Notes: generated from the letters alone by a model not told the origin. Numbered from the stretch's first letter, positions 1 through 8,620 are shown. The stretch: 64,000 nt of DNA from Elioraea rosea (GCF_007644105.1 NZ_VFAC01000020.1:1-64000), one strand, 5' to 3'. A program made the numbers and translations.

Positions 1-403
1 CACCGCCGCCGCCGAAGTCGCGCCTGGGCGGCCGGTCGCCGAAGCCACCGCCGCCGAAGTCGCGCCTGGGCGGCCTGTCGCCGAAGCCGCCGCCGCCGAA
101 GTCGCGCCGCGGCGGGCGGTCACCGAAGTCGCGGCGCGGGCGCTCCTCCCCCTCGGGGATTGGCGCGGCGCCGAACTTCACCTCGATGATGCGCGTCACC
201 TGCCGGCCGCGCGGCACCTCGCCGACCTCGCAGACGAGCACGTCGCCCTGATCGACTGCCGTCTGCCCGATCGCAGTGAGGGAGCTGACGTGGAAGAACA
301 CGTCCTGCCCATCGGGGAGCGTTACGAATCCGAAGCCCTTCGCACGATTGAAGAACTTCACAGGCGCCTCGATCGCGGCGCCGCTCTCGGTATCGTCTTC
401 CAA
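1..403 (-). CDS. Cold-shock domain protein with RGG-like C-terminal repeats (3' end outside window)
   Basis: This is a nucleic-acid-binding cold-shock protein. The RNP1 motif KGFGFV and the RNP2 motif DVFFHVSSL are visible in the first 60 residues, as in CspA-type OB folds that bind single-stranded RNA or DNA. After the domain come an acidic-to-basic linker and a tail of 14-residue repeats of the type FGDRPPRRDFGGGG, resembling eukaryotic RGG/RG RNA-binding tails. The frame is closed by a stop a few codons upstream of 403 and has no ATG, so the start is placed at a TTG (401-403), which is the weakest part of the call. The gene runs off the left edge. It is divergent from the ligase gene at 644. 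Confidence 0.8.
   Translation of the reverse strand, partial: MEDDTESGAAIEAPVKFFNRAKGFGFVTLPDGQDVFFHVSSLTAIGQTAVDQGDVLVCEVGEVPRGRQVTRIIEVKFGAAPIPEGEERPRRDFGDRPPRRDFGGGGFGDRPPRRDFGGGGFGDRPPRRDFGGGG
14..139. repeat. 42-bp in-frame tandem repeats inside the cold-shock protein tail
   Basis: Copies begin at 14, 56 and 98 with a 42-bp period. The first two differ at only a few bases and the third is more diverged. Each copy encodes 14 residues rich in Gly, Arg, Asp and Phe. The period is a multiple of three, so copy-number change would keep the reading frame. The array probably continues beyond position 1. Confidence 0.85.
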
Positions 404-643
404 GGGAATAACCTGTTGTTGCCTGCCCGTAGTCACTCAAGCACGGAAGAATAGCGCAAGGAAAGCAAACCCTACAGCCCCATCTTCCTGCCCGTTCGAC
501 TCTCGGGACGTGGTGCCTGGACGGTCGCGTATCAATATGGCCGGGGGGTTCACCCGGCGGTTGCAGGAGGCCCGCGCCGGCCGCAGAGCGACTGCGCGAG
601 ACGCCGTTTCCGCCCGGCCGCGATCCGCAGTAAGCAGCGTCGC
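404..643. other. Divergent intergenic region
   Basis: These 240 bases separate the cold-shock gene (minus) from the O-antigen-ligase-like gene (plus). I see no convincing coding frame, hairpin with a T run, or strong -35/-10 pair. It presumably carries both promoters. Confidence 0.4.
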
Positions 644-1882
644 GTGACCCGAGTTTCCCTTCCCCTCGCCGTCATCGCCGCAGGCCTTGCCGCGGCGATG
701 CCGGTTGCGCTGATCCAGAACCGCGGCCTCGTCCCGCTCGCCCTCATCATGGCGCTCGCAGCCGTGCCGCTTCTGTGGCTCGCAGGCCGCGGCGCCTGGC
801 GGCGAGCCGCTCCGCTCGCCTGCGCCGGGCTGCTTGCTCTCTGGGCCATCGCCTCCTCGCTCTGGGCGATCGAGCCGTCCCTCGCTCTGCGCGGAGGGGT
901 TGCGCTGGCCGGTCTTGGGGCTGCGCTCGGCACGGTGCTGCTTGCGATGCGCCCGGCGGCCGAGGTGGCGCCGCGTGCCGTCCTGGTCGCGCTGGTGGCC
1001 ACCGTCGGTCTCGGTGCGCTGCTTCTGCTCGTCGAGCTGTTCGCCGGCGCGCCGCTCAACAACGCGGTGCGTGGGTTCCCCACCCCGCCGCGTAGCCCGG
1101 AAGGGACGAAGCCCGCAGCGACGCTGCTCGCACTTCTGACGCCACCGGCCATCCTTGCCGTGCATCGGCTCTGGGGCGGCAGGGCGGCTGCAGCGCTTGG
1201 CGTGCTCGCCGCGGCCGCCGTCCTCGCCAGCACCAGCGAGGCGGCCCGGCTTGCGCTGATCGCAGCGATCGGTGCGGCAGGCATCGCCTTTGCGTTCCCC
1301 CGGCTTGCCCGCCGCATCCTGCCGCTCGCCCTCGCGCTTGCCGTGCTCGCCGGGCCGCTCGTGCTGTTCCAGATCGCGGCCGGGGCAACGCGTGCGGGGC
1401 TGCTGCCTCTATCCGCCGTGCACCGGACCCTGATCTGGGACTACGCTGCCAAGCGGGCGGCGGAACGCCCGCTCGCCGGCTTCGGCATGGACGCTGCGCG
1501 CGCCCTTCCCGGTGGCCGGGACAATCCCGATGCAGCGCGGCTCGACCGGTTCGAGATCCGCGGCCCGATCCGCAACTTCTTCCTCACCGCGCCGCGCGGC
1601 GCCGCCGAACTCATTCCGCTGCACACGCATTCCATGCCTCTGCAGATCAGGCTCGAGCTCGGCTTCCTCGGCCTCGCGATCGCTGTCGTGTTTGCCTTCC
1701 TCTGCGGCCGGGCGGTGGCAGGGCTGCCTGGGCGCGAGCTTCTCGCCGCGGGCGCCGCCGTCGCGGCGTCAGCCACGGTCGTGTCGCTGCTCAGCTACGG
1801 CGCCTGGCAGCACTGGTGGTGGATCTCGGTGGCCTTCGCGGCGATGCCGCTTGCCCTCCTCAGCGCGAGGGGCGGCCGCTGA
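644..1882 (+). CDS. O-antigen ligase / Wzy-type polymerase family membrane protein
   Basis: A 412-residue, very hydrophobic protein with about ten predicted membrane helices and one long hydrophilic loop at roughly residues 270-330. The loop contains the segments HRTLIWDYA, GFGMD and PLHTHSMPLQ followed by LELGFLG. That arrangement (large periplasmic loop, xH[ST]xxLQ, then E/L-G-xxG) is the signature of the Wzy_C family, which either ligates O-antigen to lipid A-core (WaaL) or polymerises repeat units (Wzy). Sequence alone does not separate the two. The start is GTG at 644. It is convergent with the glycosyltransferase at 1860-2735, overlapping it by 23 bp. It is the only such protein in the window, so it likely acts on the glycan made by the locus. 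Confidence 0.8.
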   Translation: MTRVSLPLAVIAAGLAAAMPVALIQNRGLVPLALIMALAAVPLLWLAGRGAWRRAAPLACAGLLALWAIASSLWAIEPSLALRGGVALAGLGAALGTVLLAMRPAAEVAPRAVLVALVATVGLGALLLLVELFAGAPLNNAVRGFPTPPRSPEGTKPAATLLALLTPPAILAVHRLWGGRAAAALGVLAAAAVLASTSEAARLALIAAIGAAGIAFAFPRLARRILPLALALAVLAGPLVLFQIAAGATRAGLLPLSAVHRTLIWDYAAKRAAERPLAGFGMDAARALPGGRDNPDAARLDRFEIRGPIRNFFLTAPRGAAELIPLHTHSMPLQIRLELGFLGLAIAVVFAFLCGRAVAGLPGRELLAAGAAVAASATVVSLLSYGAWQHWWWISVAFAAMPLALLSARGGR

Positions 1883-2735
1883 GCCAGGCCAGCGTTCCCC
1901 TGAACCGGGCGGCATCGCGAAGGCCCTTGCCGCCGGGGTCGATCACCGCGTAGCCGGCCGCCTTCAGCCCATGCCGGATGAGCAGCGGCAGGCCGATGCG
2001 CCAGGCCGAGGCGCGGCCGCGCCACTTGGCCTCGATGTGCAGCCGCGACCAGGCCATGGCGAAGAACTTCTCCCGCCGCTTCTCCGGCGTCGGCGGGATC
2101 GACCCGCCGCCGAGGTGCGACGCCACGGCCGCCGCGACACGGACGAGGGCATGGCCCGCCTGGCGCACGCGCATGCAGAAATCGTCGTCCTCGTAGTAGA
2201 GGAAGATCGCCGGATCGAAGCCGCCGACCTGCTGGTAGACGCTGCGGCGGATGAGCATCACCGCGCCGGAGACGTACTCGGCGCAGATGTCGCCTTCCGG
2301 TTCGCTGTCGGTGCGCGGGCCGAGCGCGGGCCGGGCGAACAGCCCGACATCGTGCGACACCTCCCACTCCCCCTCCGGGCTGCGCAAGGCGGGGGCGAGC
2401 ACGCCGGCGTCGGGCCAGCGATCTGCGGCCGCGACGAGCAGGGGAACGCAATCGGGTGCGAGAACCGCATCGGGGTTGAGCAGCAGGACGAACTCGGTGT
2501 CAGCCTCCGCGAGCCCCTGGTTCGCCGCGTTGCCGTAGCCGACGCCGACGGTGTTGGCGATGACGGTGGCAGAGGGAATCGTCGCCCGCGCGATCTCGCG
2601 CGTGTCGTCCCCCGAGGCGTTGTCGACCACGATCACCCGCGCGGCCTTTGCCGCCGCCGCGAGGCAGGGGCGTATGACCGCGGCCGAGAAATGCGTCACG
2701 ACGACGACCGTCACGCGTGGCCAGATTTCGGTCAC
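1860..2735 (-). CDS. Family 2 glycosyltransferase (rhamnosyltransferase-like)
   Basis: A 291-residue GT-A enzyme. VVDNASGDD (36-44) is the nucleotide-sugar-binding loop, LLNPDA (85-90) replaces the usual DxD as in WbbL-type rhamnosyltransferases, and GGFDPAIFLYYEDDDFCMR (171-189) is the acceptor/catalytic region. No membrane segment is seen, so it should act on a lipid-linked acceptor at the cytoplasmic face. It is the last gene of the minus-strand run and overlaps the methyltransferase start by 4 bp (ATGA, 2732-2735). The donor and acceptor sugars cannot be read from sequence. Confidence 0.85.
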   Translation of the reverse strand: MTEIWPRVTVVVVTHFSAAVIRPCLAAAAKAARVIVVDNASGDDTREIARATIPSATVIANTVGVGYGNAANQGLAEADTEFVLLLNPDAVLAPDCVPLLVAAADRWPDAGVLAPALRSPEGEWEVSHDVGLFARPALGPRTDSEPEGDICAEYVSGAVMLIRRSVYQQVGGFDPAIFLYYEDDDFCMRVRQAGHALVRVAAAVASHLGGGSIPPTPEKRREKFFAMAWSRLHIEAKWRGRASAWRIGLPLLIRHGLKAAGYAVIDPGGKGLRDAARFRGTLAWLSGRPSR

Positions 2736-3517
2736 GGCAGTTCGAGCAGCCCGACGCGGTCATCGAGCGCGAGCGAGGCGCGGAACCGCTTGTCCTCGGC
2801 CAGCGCCCGCCAGCATGCGGCCATGTCGTCGGAGAAGGTGATGTCGTCGAGCAGGACCAGTGCACCGGGGGCGAGCCGCGGCAGGATCAGGTCGAGCTGC
2901 GCGCGCACGAACTCGCTGGTGTGGATCGCATCGATGAAGCAGAGATCGACCGGGCGGCCTCCCAGCGTCTCGGAAATCGCGTCCTCCATGGTGCGGGGGA
3001 CGGCGGTCGCGCGGGGAGAGATGCGGGCGATGTTGCCTTTGGCGATCGCGTGCCAGGTCTCGTTGGGGTCGAAGGTGACGACCTCGCCGGCACCAGCCTG
3101 CTCGAGCCCCGCCACCCAGTACATGCCCGAGATGCCGAAGGCGGTTCCGACCTCGACGATCACGCGCGGCCTGCGCGTCGCGGCGAGCCAGGCGAATACG
3201 CGCCCCATGCGCGGCTGCGACCGCACCTGCTCGCTCGAGCGGGTCATCGCCTTGCCGGCCCAGGGCAGGGCCGCGTCGCGCAGGTAGGCCTCGGCGTAGC
3301 CTTCCCACAGGGCCTGCTGCCCGAGTGCCTCCGTCTCAGCGGCGATCCGTTCGATCAATGCCGACTGCGGCGGTGCAGGTGGCCGGAAGGTCGTCCCTTG
3401 GAAATGGGCGGCCAGCCAGGATGCATCATCGCGCCTGACCCAGCCGACGGAGAGCGGCGCCCGCGCTGCAAGCTCCCGGCGGATGGGGCGCAACAGGCGG
3501 CGGAGGAACCCTGCCAT
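2732..3517 (-). CDS. Class I SAM-dependent methyltransferase (Methyltransf_24-like)
   Basis: A 261-residue protein with a Rossmann SAM site: EVGTAFGISG (122-131) is motif I, FDPNE (149-153) follows the second strand, FIDAIHT (194-200) is motif II and LLDDI (222-226) motif III. The FIDAxH and DDI acidic residues resemble metal-dependent O-methyltransferases. The position between an ABC exporter and a glycosyltransferase suggests sugar O-methylation, possibly a capping or decorating step. It lies 62 bp downstream of the ABC gene and overlaps the next gene by 4 bp. The substrate is unknown. Confidence 0.8.
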   Translation of the reverse strand: MAGFLRRLLRPIRRELAARAPLSVGWVRRDDASWLAAHFQGTTFRPPAPPQSALIERIAAETEALGQQALWEGYAEAYLRDAALPWAGKAMTRSSEQVRSQPRMGRVFAWLAATRRPRVIVEVGTAFGISGMYWVAGLEQAGAGEVVTFDPNETWHAIAKGNIARISPRATAVPRTMEDAISETLGGRPVDLCFIDAIHTSEFVRAQLDLILPRLAPGALVLLDDITFSDDMAACWRALAEDKRFRASLALDDRVGLLELP

Positions 3518-3579
3518 CGGCGCGTGCCTTCGTGGTTGGTGATCCGCGTGTGCCTCGAAGCGTTGCGATGCGCAAGCCG

Positions 3580-5304
3580 TCAGACGAGGCTGACGCGCCC
3601 CTCGGCAACGCGATAGACGCGGTCACAGCCTGCAAGGGCTTCTGGCCGGTGCGAGATCGCGATGATCGCCTTCTCCGCGCGCAGGCCGCCGAGCGCTGCG
3701 AGCAGCGCCGCCTCGGTCGCCTGGTCGAGCGCGCTCGTCGCCTCGTCCAGCACCAGGATCGGGCGGTCGAGATAGAGCGCGCGGGCGATGCCGATCCGCT
3801 GCGCCTCGCCTCCCGACAGCCGGGCGGCACGCTCACCAATGCTTGTATCGAGACCGTCGGGGAGTGCGGCGACGACCGGGGTGAGCTGCGCGCGGGCAGT
3901 CGCGTCGGCGAGGCGCGCGTCATCAACCGCACCCGCGCCGAGGGTGAGATTGGCTCGAAGCGTATCGTCGGCGATGAAGGGCGACTGCGCGACATAGGCA
4001 ACCGTGGCACGAAGCCTCGCGCGATCAGCCTCGTCAGCGATCGGCGTCCCGTCGAGTACGATCGTTCCCTTCTCCGGCGGAAGCAGCCCGAGCAGCATGT
4101 TGACCAGCGTGGTCTTGCCAGAGCCGGATGCGCCCACGATGCCGATCATCTCGCCGCGGCGCACGGCAATGTCGACGTCGCGCAGAACCGGGCGCTCACC
4201 ACCCGGATAGGTGAAGCCGAGGCCGCGACCCTCCAGCGTCAGCCCTTCCGAGGGCACTGCCCGAGCCGTGGTCTCGCCAGCCGCAGCGGCCTCTGCAAGC
4301 CCGGGCGCGACGGCGCGGAACCCCGCCCAGGCGTAGTGGATCATCAGCCCGCTGACGTAGAGGCGGTTCAGCGAGGGCAGCAGCCGATAGCCGGCCGCGA
4401 GATAGACGGCGAGCAGCGGAAGCGTCGCTGCTGCGGTGCCGGTCATCAGCGCGTGCAGGAACACCGCCAGCACGATCAGGATCGCCAGCGCCTCGAGCGC
4501 AACCCGCGGCACCACCTGCATCCAGCCGATAACGGTGACTGCGTGGCCATGCCGCGCGGCGGCGGTGGCGAAGCGCTCGAGAAGGGCAGGGGCGGCGCCG
4601 GCGATCTTCACCTCGCGGATTCCGGAAAGCCCGCTCTGCGCAAGCTTGAGCATTGCCGCCTGCGTCACTTCACGCAGCTTTCCCTCGCGTGCGCCGACGC
4701 GGCGGATGATCACCGCGCCGATGCCGAGCGCCACCGCGCCGGCGAGGAAGGCTCCGAGCGCCACGACGGGGTTCAGCCAGACGAGCACGCAGAGGATCAT
4801 CGCGACGACGAGGATCTCAGCCGATGCGGTGATGGACTGCAGGACGATGCTGTCGACGATCATCCGCGTCTCTGTCGTCACGTTCCGCTGCAGCACGGCC
4901 GAGTTCGTGCCCGCATGTCGAGCGAAGGGCATCGCCAGGTAGCCTGCGAGGATGCGCGTCGAGAGGTCGGCGTAGAAGGCCTGGGCGAAGCGGTGCGAGG
5001 CATAGCCCTGCGCGAGCGTCACCACCGCCTTTGCCGCGAACAGCACGGCAACGGCAGCGACGGCGGCCGGAACCAGGTACGCAGGCTCCGCACCGCCGAG
5101 CAGCGCGGCGAGGGCCTCGCCTGCCCGTGTGCCGGCGAAAGCCTCCGGCGACTGAAGCACGACGACGAGGGGGGCGATCGAGCCGACGCCGGCGGCCTCA
5201 AGCACAGCCATCGCGAAGGTGAGCAGCGCCAGCCGCACGAGGCGCCACGTCATCCTGCCCCGCGGCAGCAACAACCGCCAGGGCGAGGGAGAAGGCTCGC
5301 TCAT
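3580..5304 (-). CDS. ABC transporter, fused permease-ATPase (MsbA/PglK-type exporter)
   Basis: A 574-residue half-transporter. Six hydrophobic helices fill about residues 20-320. The ATPase domain follows, with Walker A GASGSGKTT, the signature LSGGEAQRIGIARAL, Walker B ILVLDEATSALD and the H-loop AISHR. Such homodimeric exporters flip lipids or lipid-linked oligosaccharides (MsbA, PglK). No Wzx flippase is seen in the locus, so this is the best candidate for translocating its glycan. The start is placed at ATG 5302-5304, making a 4-bp ATGA overlap with the upstream methyltransferase. A longer in-frame reading begins at 5445 but would run through the coding end of that neighbour. Confidence 0.88.
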   Translation of the reverse strand: MSEPSPSPWRLLLPRGRMTWRLVRLALLTFAMAVLEAAGVGSIAPLVVVLQSPEAFAGTRAGEALAALLGGAEPAYLVPAAVAAVAVLFAAKAVVTLAQGYASHRFAQAFYADLSTRILAGYLAMPFARHAGTNSAVLQRNVTTETRMIVDSIVLQSITASAEILVVAMILCVLVWLNPVVALGAFLAGAVALGIGAVIIRRVGAREGKLREVTQAAMLKLAQSGLSGIREVKIAGAAPALLERFATAAARHGHAVTVIGWMQVVPRVALEALAILIVLAVFLHALMTGTAAATLPLLAVYLAAGYRLLPSLNRLYVSGLMIHYAWAGFRAVAPGLAEAAAAGETTARAVPSEGLTLEGRGLGFTYPGGERPVLRDVDIAVRRGEMIGIVGASGSGKTTLVNMLLGLLPPEKGTIVLDGTPIADEADRARLRATVAYVAQSPFIADDTLRANLTLGAGAVDDARLADATARAQLTPVVAALPDGLDTSIGERAARLSGGEAQRIGIARALYLDRPILVLDEATSALDQATEAALLAALGGLRAEKAIIAISHRPEALAGCDRVYRVAEGRVSLV

Positions 5305-6185
5305 CCGCGCCCGATCGCCTTCTTCGCCAGGCGCCGCAGGATGGTCATCGGCCGCCCAACCAGGGCGTAGCGCAGGGGCCGCGAAACATGGCCCAGTCGT
5401 ATCATCCATGGCGACACGGGCGGCATAGGCGCGGCGCCGATGCACGCGGCGATGTGGATGCTGCCCTTGGCACGCCTCGTCGCGACCACGCGAAACCCGG
5501 CAAGCGTGATCGCGTAGGCCATCGACTGCCCGGTCGGAAAGAATGTGTGCACATAGGCCGGCTCGGTGCTGTCATCCCAGGCCATCACGTCCGCGATGGT
5601 GATCGCGAGAAGGCCGTCGGGCCGAAGCACGGACCTGGCGCGCGCGAGAAACGCCATCGGGTCGGTGACGAAATAGATCGCGTGGGCGCTGTGGACGATG
5701 TCCCACCCCCCTTCGAGATCGAGCGTCTCGACCTGGCCGATGCGCGAGGCGATGCCGAACTCCTCATGCACAGGCTTCGTCGCGGGATCGGCGTCGACGC
5801 CGAGTGCGTCCCAGCCGGCATCGGCAAAGGCACGTACCGTGCTGCCGAGGCCGCAGCCGATGTCGAGGAAGCGTCCCGTACGCACCGCTGCGAGTGGCCC
5901 GTAGAAGGCGACCGCGCGCTCGCCGCCGAGGCGTGCGATGCGCCGGCGCTCCGCCCAGAGAGCGGCAGCCTTGGCGGGATCATCCCGCGTTCGGTTCGCT
6001 TCCCAGATGCGGGCAAGCACGGCCAAGTCCTGCGTGAAGGCCGGGTAGCCATTGCCGCAGCGTTGGCAGAGGCGCCACGGCGTTGGGCCCGTCTCGCCGC
6101 GCTCGGCACGCCAGCGATCGACCTCCGGCTCACGTCGGCATGGGATTGGCCAGGAGGCGGCATGGCCGCAGATCGGGCAGGTCAT
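5301..6185 (-). CDS. SAM-dependent methyltransferase with N-terminal zinc-ribbon-like Cys pairs
   Basis: A 294-residue protein. Cysteine pairs CPIC (3-6) and CQRC (40-43) form a probable zinc knuckle. The SAM-binding motif FLDIGCGLGS (106-115) and an acidic second-strand end GVDAD follow, then ILRRLAKK-type basic residues at the C-terminus. This layout matches Methyltransf_23-type enzymes common in O-antigen and glycosylation loci. ATG at 6185 overlaps the upstream glycosyltransferase stop (ATGA). The acceptor is unknown; the zinc-ribbon start is a reliable family hint, but the position methylated is not predictable. Confidence 0.8.
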   Translation of the reverse strand: MTCPICGHAASWPIPCRREPEVDRWRAERGETGPTPWRLCQRCGNGYPAFTQDLAVLARIWEANRTRDDPAKAAALWAERRRIARLGGERAVAFYGPLAAVRTGRFLDIGCGLGSTVRAFADAGWDALGVDADPATKPVHEEFGIASRIGQVETLDLEGGWDIVHSAHAIYFVTDPMAFLARARSVLRPDGLLAITIADVMAWDDSTEPAYVHTFFPTGQSMAYAITLAGFRVVATRRAKGSIHIAACIGAAPMPPVSPWMIRLGHVSRPLRYALVGRPMTILRRLAKKAIGRG

Positions 6186-7108
6186 GCGTGCCCCATGAGT
6201 GCGGTGCGCAGGGTGAAGGCAGCGCGTGCGGCCGGGGCCGGCAGGGCGAGAAGCAGGCGCGCCGCGAGACGCCGGGCAGCGAAGGCGCTTCCCGCCTCGG
6301 CAAGTGCGGCACGCGCGCACGCCCTGTCGCCCCGCGCAAGGGCATCGAGCGTATGGGCAAGCGCAAGCCGTGAGCGAAGCGCGCGCAGTGCGTCCCGCCG
6401 CTCGGGCCTTGCAGCGGGAAGCAGTGCGTCGATCGCGCGCATGGCGGCGTCCGGCACGGCTACGGTCCGGCCAGTCAGCCCCGTTCCCGAGCGGCGATAC
6501 AGCGCGCCGGTCGACGTCGTTGCCGCGGCGCCATCCCGTTCCGACAGGCGGATCCAGAGTGCCATGTCCTCGCCGTGGCTTTCGCCTTCCGGAAACCCAC
6601 CCAGCTCGCGGGCCGCCTCCGCACGCACCATGCAGGAGGAGGTGAAGAAGGGTGGCATGCCCGATGCGGCCTCGGCCACGTAGTCGGCGCGGCGCAAATG
6701 TCCCTCCGGAGTCTCGGCACGCCTCGCGTCCTCGAGCGTCGCCTCTGCCGGCACGGGAAGGAAGTGCGCGCCGAACACCGCGGCATCGGGGAAACGCCCT
6801 GCCAGCTCGACGAGACCGGCGAGGTGGCCAGGGCACCAGAGATCGTCGGCATCGAGGAACGCGACGAAGCGCTGCGCCGCCGCGGCGAGGCCAGCGTTTC
6901 GGGCTGCGGCGACGCCGCGATTGGGCTGCGCGATCAACCGCGCCGTGTCGCGCGCCGCCACGATCGCCCCGCCGCCATCGGTCGAGCCGTCGTCGATCAC
7001 GATCGTCTCTGCGGGCGCGAGGGTCTGCCACGCGATGCTGTCGAGCGCTGCGCCGATGTGGCGGGCGGCGTTGTGAAGCGGGATCACGACCGAGACGGGC
7101 GCCGTCAT
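6182..7108 (-). CDS. Family 2 glycosyltransferase
   Basis: A 308-residue GT-A glycosyltransferase. VVIPLHN at the start, VIDDGSTDGG (37-46) and FLDADDLW (84-91, containing the DxD metal-binding triad) are typical. GGFPEGESHGEDMALW is the second conserved block with the catalytic acidic pair. The C-terminal ~90 residues are Ala/Arg-rich and helical. It overlaps both neighbours by 4 bp (6182-6185 and 7105-7108), so it is translationally coupled to the pyruvyl transferase and the methyltransferase. Confidence 0.87.
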   Translation of the reverse strand: MTAPVSVVIPLHNAARHIGAALDSIAWQTLAPAETIVIDDGSTDGGGAIVAARDTARLIAQPNRGVAAARNAGLAAAAQRFVAFLDADDLWCPGHLAGLVELAGRFPDAAVFGAHFLPVPAEATLEDARRAETPEGHLRRADYVAEAASGMPPFFTSSCMVRAEAARELGGFPEGESHGEDMALWIRLSERDGAAATTSTGALYRRSGTGLTGRTVAVPDAAMRAIDALLPAARPERRDALRALRSRLALAHTLDALARGDRACARAALAEAGSAFAARRLAARLLLALPAPAARAAFTLRTALMGHA

Positions 7109-8160
7109 GCCAGCGCGCGGGCGAGCGCGTCGGGTCCGCGCCTCGCCTCCTCGATGCAGCGTGCGAGTGCCTCGGGCGACGGTGACCGGCCCGCACCGTC
7201 CGCGATCGCTGCCGCGATCGCATCGGCCGTCGCCCGTTCCGGTGCGAGGCAGGGCATGGCGAAGCGGGCGCAGAGATCGGCGATCTTCGGGTCATGCGCG
7301 ATGCCGACGAAGGGCAGGCCGGCCTGGGCCGCGGCAAGCAGCGCGTGGAACCGCATGCCGCAGACGAGGCCGACCCCGTCGAACGACGACCCGTCCGGCA
7401 CCATGCGGCGACGTTCCGATCCTGGCAGCCCTGCGGAGAGCATGTCGAGAACCTGGCCGTCGCCTTCCGTCACGCCCGCTCTTTGCACTTCGAGTAGCAC
7501 AACCTCCCGGCCCTGCAGCGCCGCAGCGAGGCTGTCCGCGAGGCTCGTCGACCAGGCGTGCGGATACACCGCGACCGCGATGGCGCCGCCGTGCCGCGCC
7601 GGCGGAGGAAGCGGGGCGGTGAAGGCGAGGTCGGCGCCTGCGATCGCGGCGTTGCCGGCCGCGCTCTGCGAGGCCTCGTCGCGCACGGCGAACACGGAGG
7701 AACAGCGCACGATGACGGCCAGCAGGGCGCGGGCGGCGGCGCTCTCCGTCCCCTTGACGCCGATGCCGAGCGCCGCGACGCGCACGCCCCGCAACCGTGC
7801 GAGGATGCAGAGGAGCGCGTTGAGCGCGAGCGACGTCGTTCCTCCCGAGCCATGGAACTGGGTGCCGCCGCCGAAGACGAGCCAGTCGGCGCCGCCGAAC
7901 TGCCGCCACGCATCTGTGACATAGCGGCGCAGTCGGCTGAGGCGCGGCATGGTCTGATTACTGAGCACGCGCTCGCTGCCGGTGAAGATGACCTGGCCCG
8001 CGCCGTCGAGCGGCACAGCATCGCCATGGTCGCGCACGACGAAGCGCGCTCCTGGCGCCGCGCGCGCGATGGTACCGATGGCTGCCGAGAGTAGCCAGTC
8101 GTCACCGAAATTTCCGGTCCCGTAATAGCCTTGCAGCACGAACACGCGCGCCTTCCCCAT
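7105..8160 (-). CDS. Polysaccharide pyruvyl transferase family protein
   Basis: A 351-residue PS_pyruv_trans protein. The N-terminal GYYGTGNFGDDWLL (11-24), a mid-protein GGGTQFHG and the C-terminal GMRFHALLAA are the family's conserved blocks (compare CsaB, ExoV, WcaK). These enzymes move enolpyruvate from PEP onto a sugar to form a pyruvate ketal, which adds negative charge. It is the first gene of the lower operon and follows an approximately 460-bp gap. Its 3' end overlaps the GT2 gene by 4 bp. Confidence 0.85.
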   Translation of the reverse strand: MGKARVFVLQGYYGTGNFGDDWLLSAAIGTIARAAPGARFVVRDHGDAVPLDGAGQVIFTGSERVLSNQTMPRLSRLRRYVTDAWRQFGGADWLVFGGGTQFHGSGGTTSLALNALLCILARLRGVRVAALGIGVKGTESAAARALLAVIVRCSSVFAVRDEASQSAAGNAAIAGADLAFTAPLPPPARHGGAIAVAVYPHAWSTSLADSLAAALQGREVVLLEVQRAGVTEGDGQVLDMLSAGLPGSERRRMVPDGSSFDGVGLVCGMRFHALLAAAQAGLPFVGIAHDPKIADLCARFAMPCLAPERATADAIAAAIADGAGRSPSPEALARCIEEARRGPDALARALA

Positions 8161-8175
8161 GCTTCGTGCGCGCCG

Positions 8176-8328
8176 TCAGCTCTGGTACCGCGCCTCGTTC
8201 GGGCAGGGGCGTGTGGGCCAGCTCTGCCAGGTGCAAAGGCTGACGGCCTCCTCGAGCCTCCTGTCGCCAAGGCTGCGCGACCAGCCGCTGGCCGCGCCTG
8301 CGATCGCCTCGCGCATCGTATTGATCAC
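8176..8328 (-). CDS. Possible small protein (50 codons), unknown
   Basis: The frame opens just after an in-frame TAG, can start at GTG 8328 (AGGGG about nine bases upstream) or at ATG 8316, and ends with TGA at 8176-8178. From ATG it would give 46 residues ending in a Trp- and Cys-containing tail (CTWQSWPTRPCPNEARYQS). Third codon positions are almost all G or C, as in the neighbouring genes, which is the main support. It lies directly upstream of the pyruvyl transferase on the same strand. I know no homologue; it may be a chance frame or the 3' remnant of a lost gene. Confidence 0.3.
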   Translation of the reverse strand: MINTMREAIAGAASGWSRSLGDRRLEEAVSLCTWQSWPTRPCPNEARYQS

Positions 8329-8416
8329 CCGCCGATACCCCTAACCCGCCCAGCCAGCCGCGCTGTGCCGCATTGTCGGCGGCATGGCGTAGCATCCGAG
8401 CAGCGCAGGAGAGGCC

Positions 8417-8572
8417 ATGGTTCCCCGGCACTTCGTGTGCAAGGGATTACGTTATCACTTCGTTCCTTGGCCTCGTCAGGCGATCGACGAGCTCGTGCCC
8501 CGGGAAGCGCAGGCCGCGTGGGGACCGCGGGGCCGGCGCGACGGTGGCCGTCACAAGACCACCCGTCGGTGA
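8417..8572 (+). CDS. Possible small basic protein (51 aa), unknown
   Basis: ATG at 8417 is preceded by a good Shine-Dalgarno-like AGGAGAGG and the frame ends with TGA at 8570-8572. The product would start MVPRHFVCKGLRYHF and end in a run of Arg, Gly and His residues. Several early codons end in A or T, unlike real genes around it, which argues against coding. It is convergent with the PseF gene. Confidence 0.25.
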   Translation: MVPRHFVCKGLRYHFVPWPRQAIDELVPREAQAAWGPRGRRDGGRHKTTRR

Positions 8573-8620
8573 GGCTCCCGGCGCCGTACATGGCGCGCAA
8601 CACGGTGGCAGATGGTTCGG

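Larger units (their letters stand above)
8161..8620. other. 460-bp gap between the pse genes and the lower glycan operon
   Basis: No gene of ordinary size is supported here. Two short frames with plausible translation signals are listed separately (8176-8328 minus and 8417-8572 plus). The gap must also hold the promoter of the lower operon. I see no strong -35/-10 pair or T-tailed hairpin. Confidence 0.4.

Noticed and set aside
1-139. Repeats at the left edge as a possible CRISPR array
   Set aside because: Period is 42 bp with no spacers, and the repeats are in frame with the cold-shock protein.
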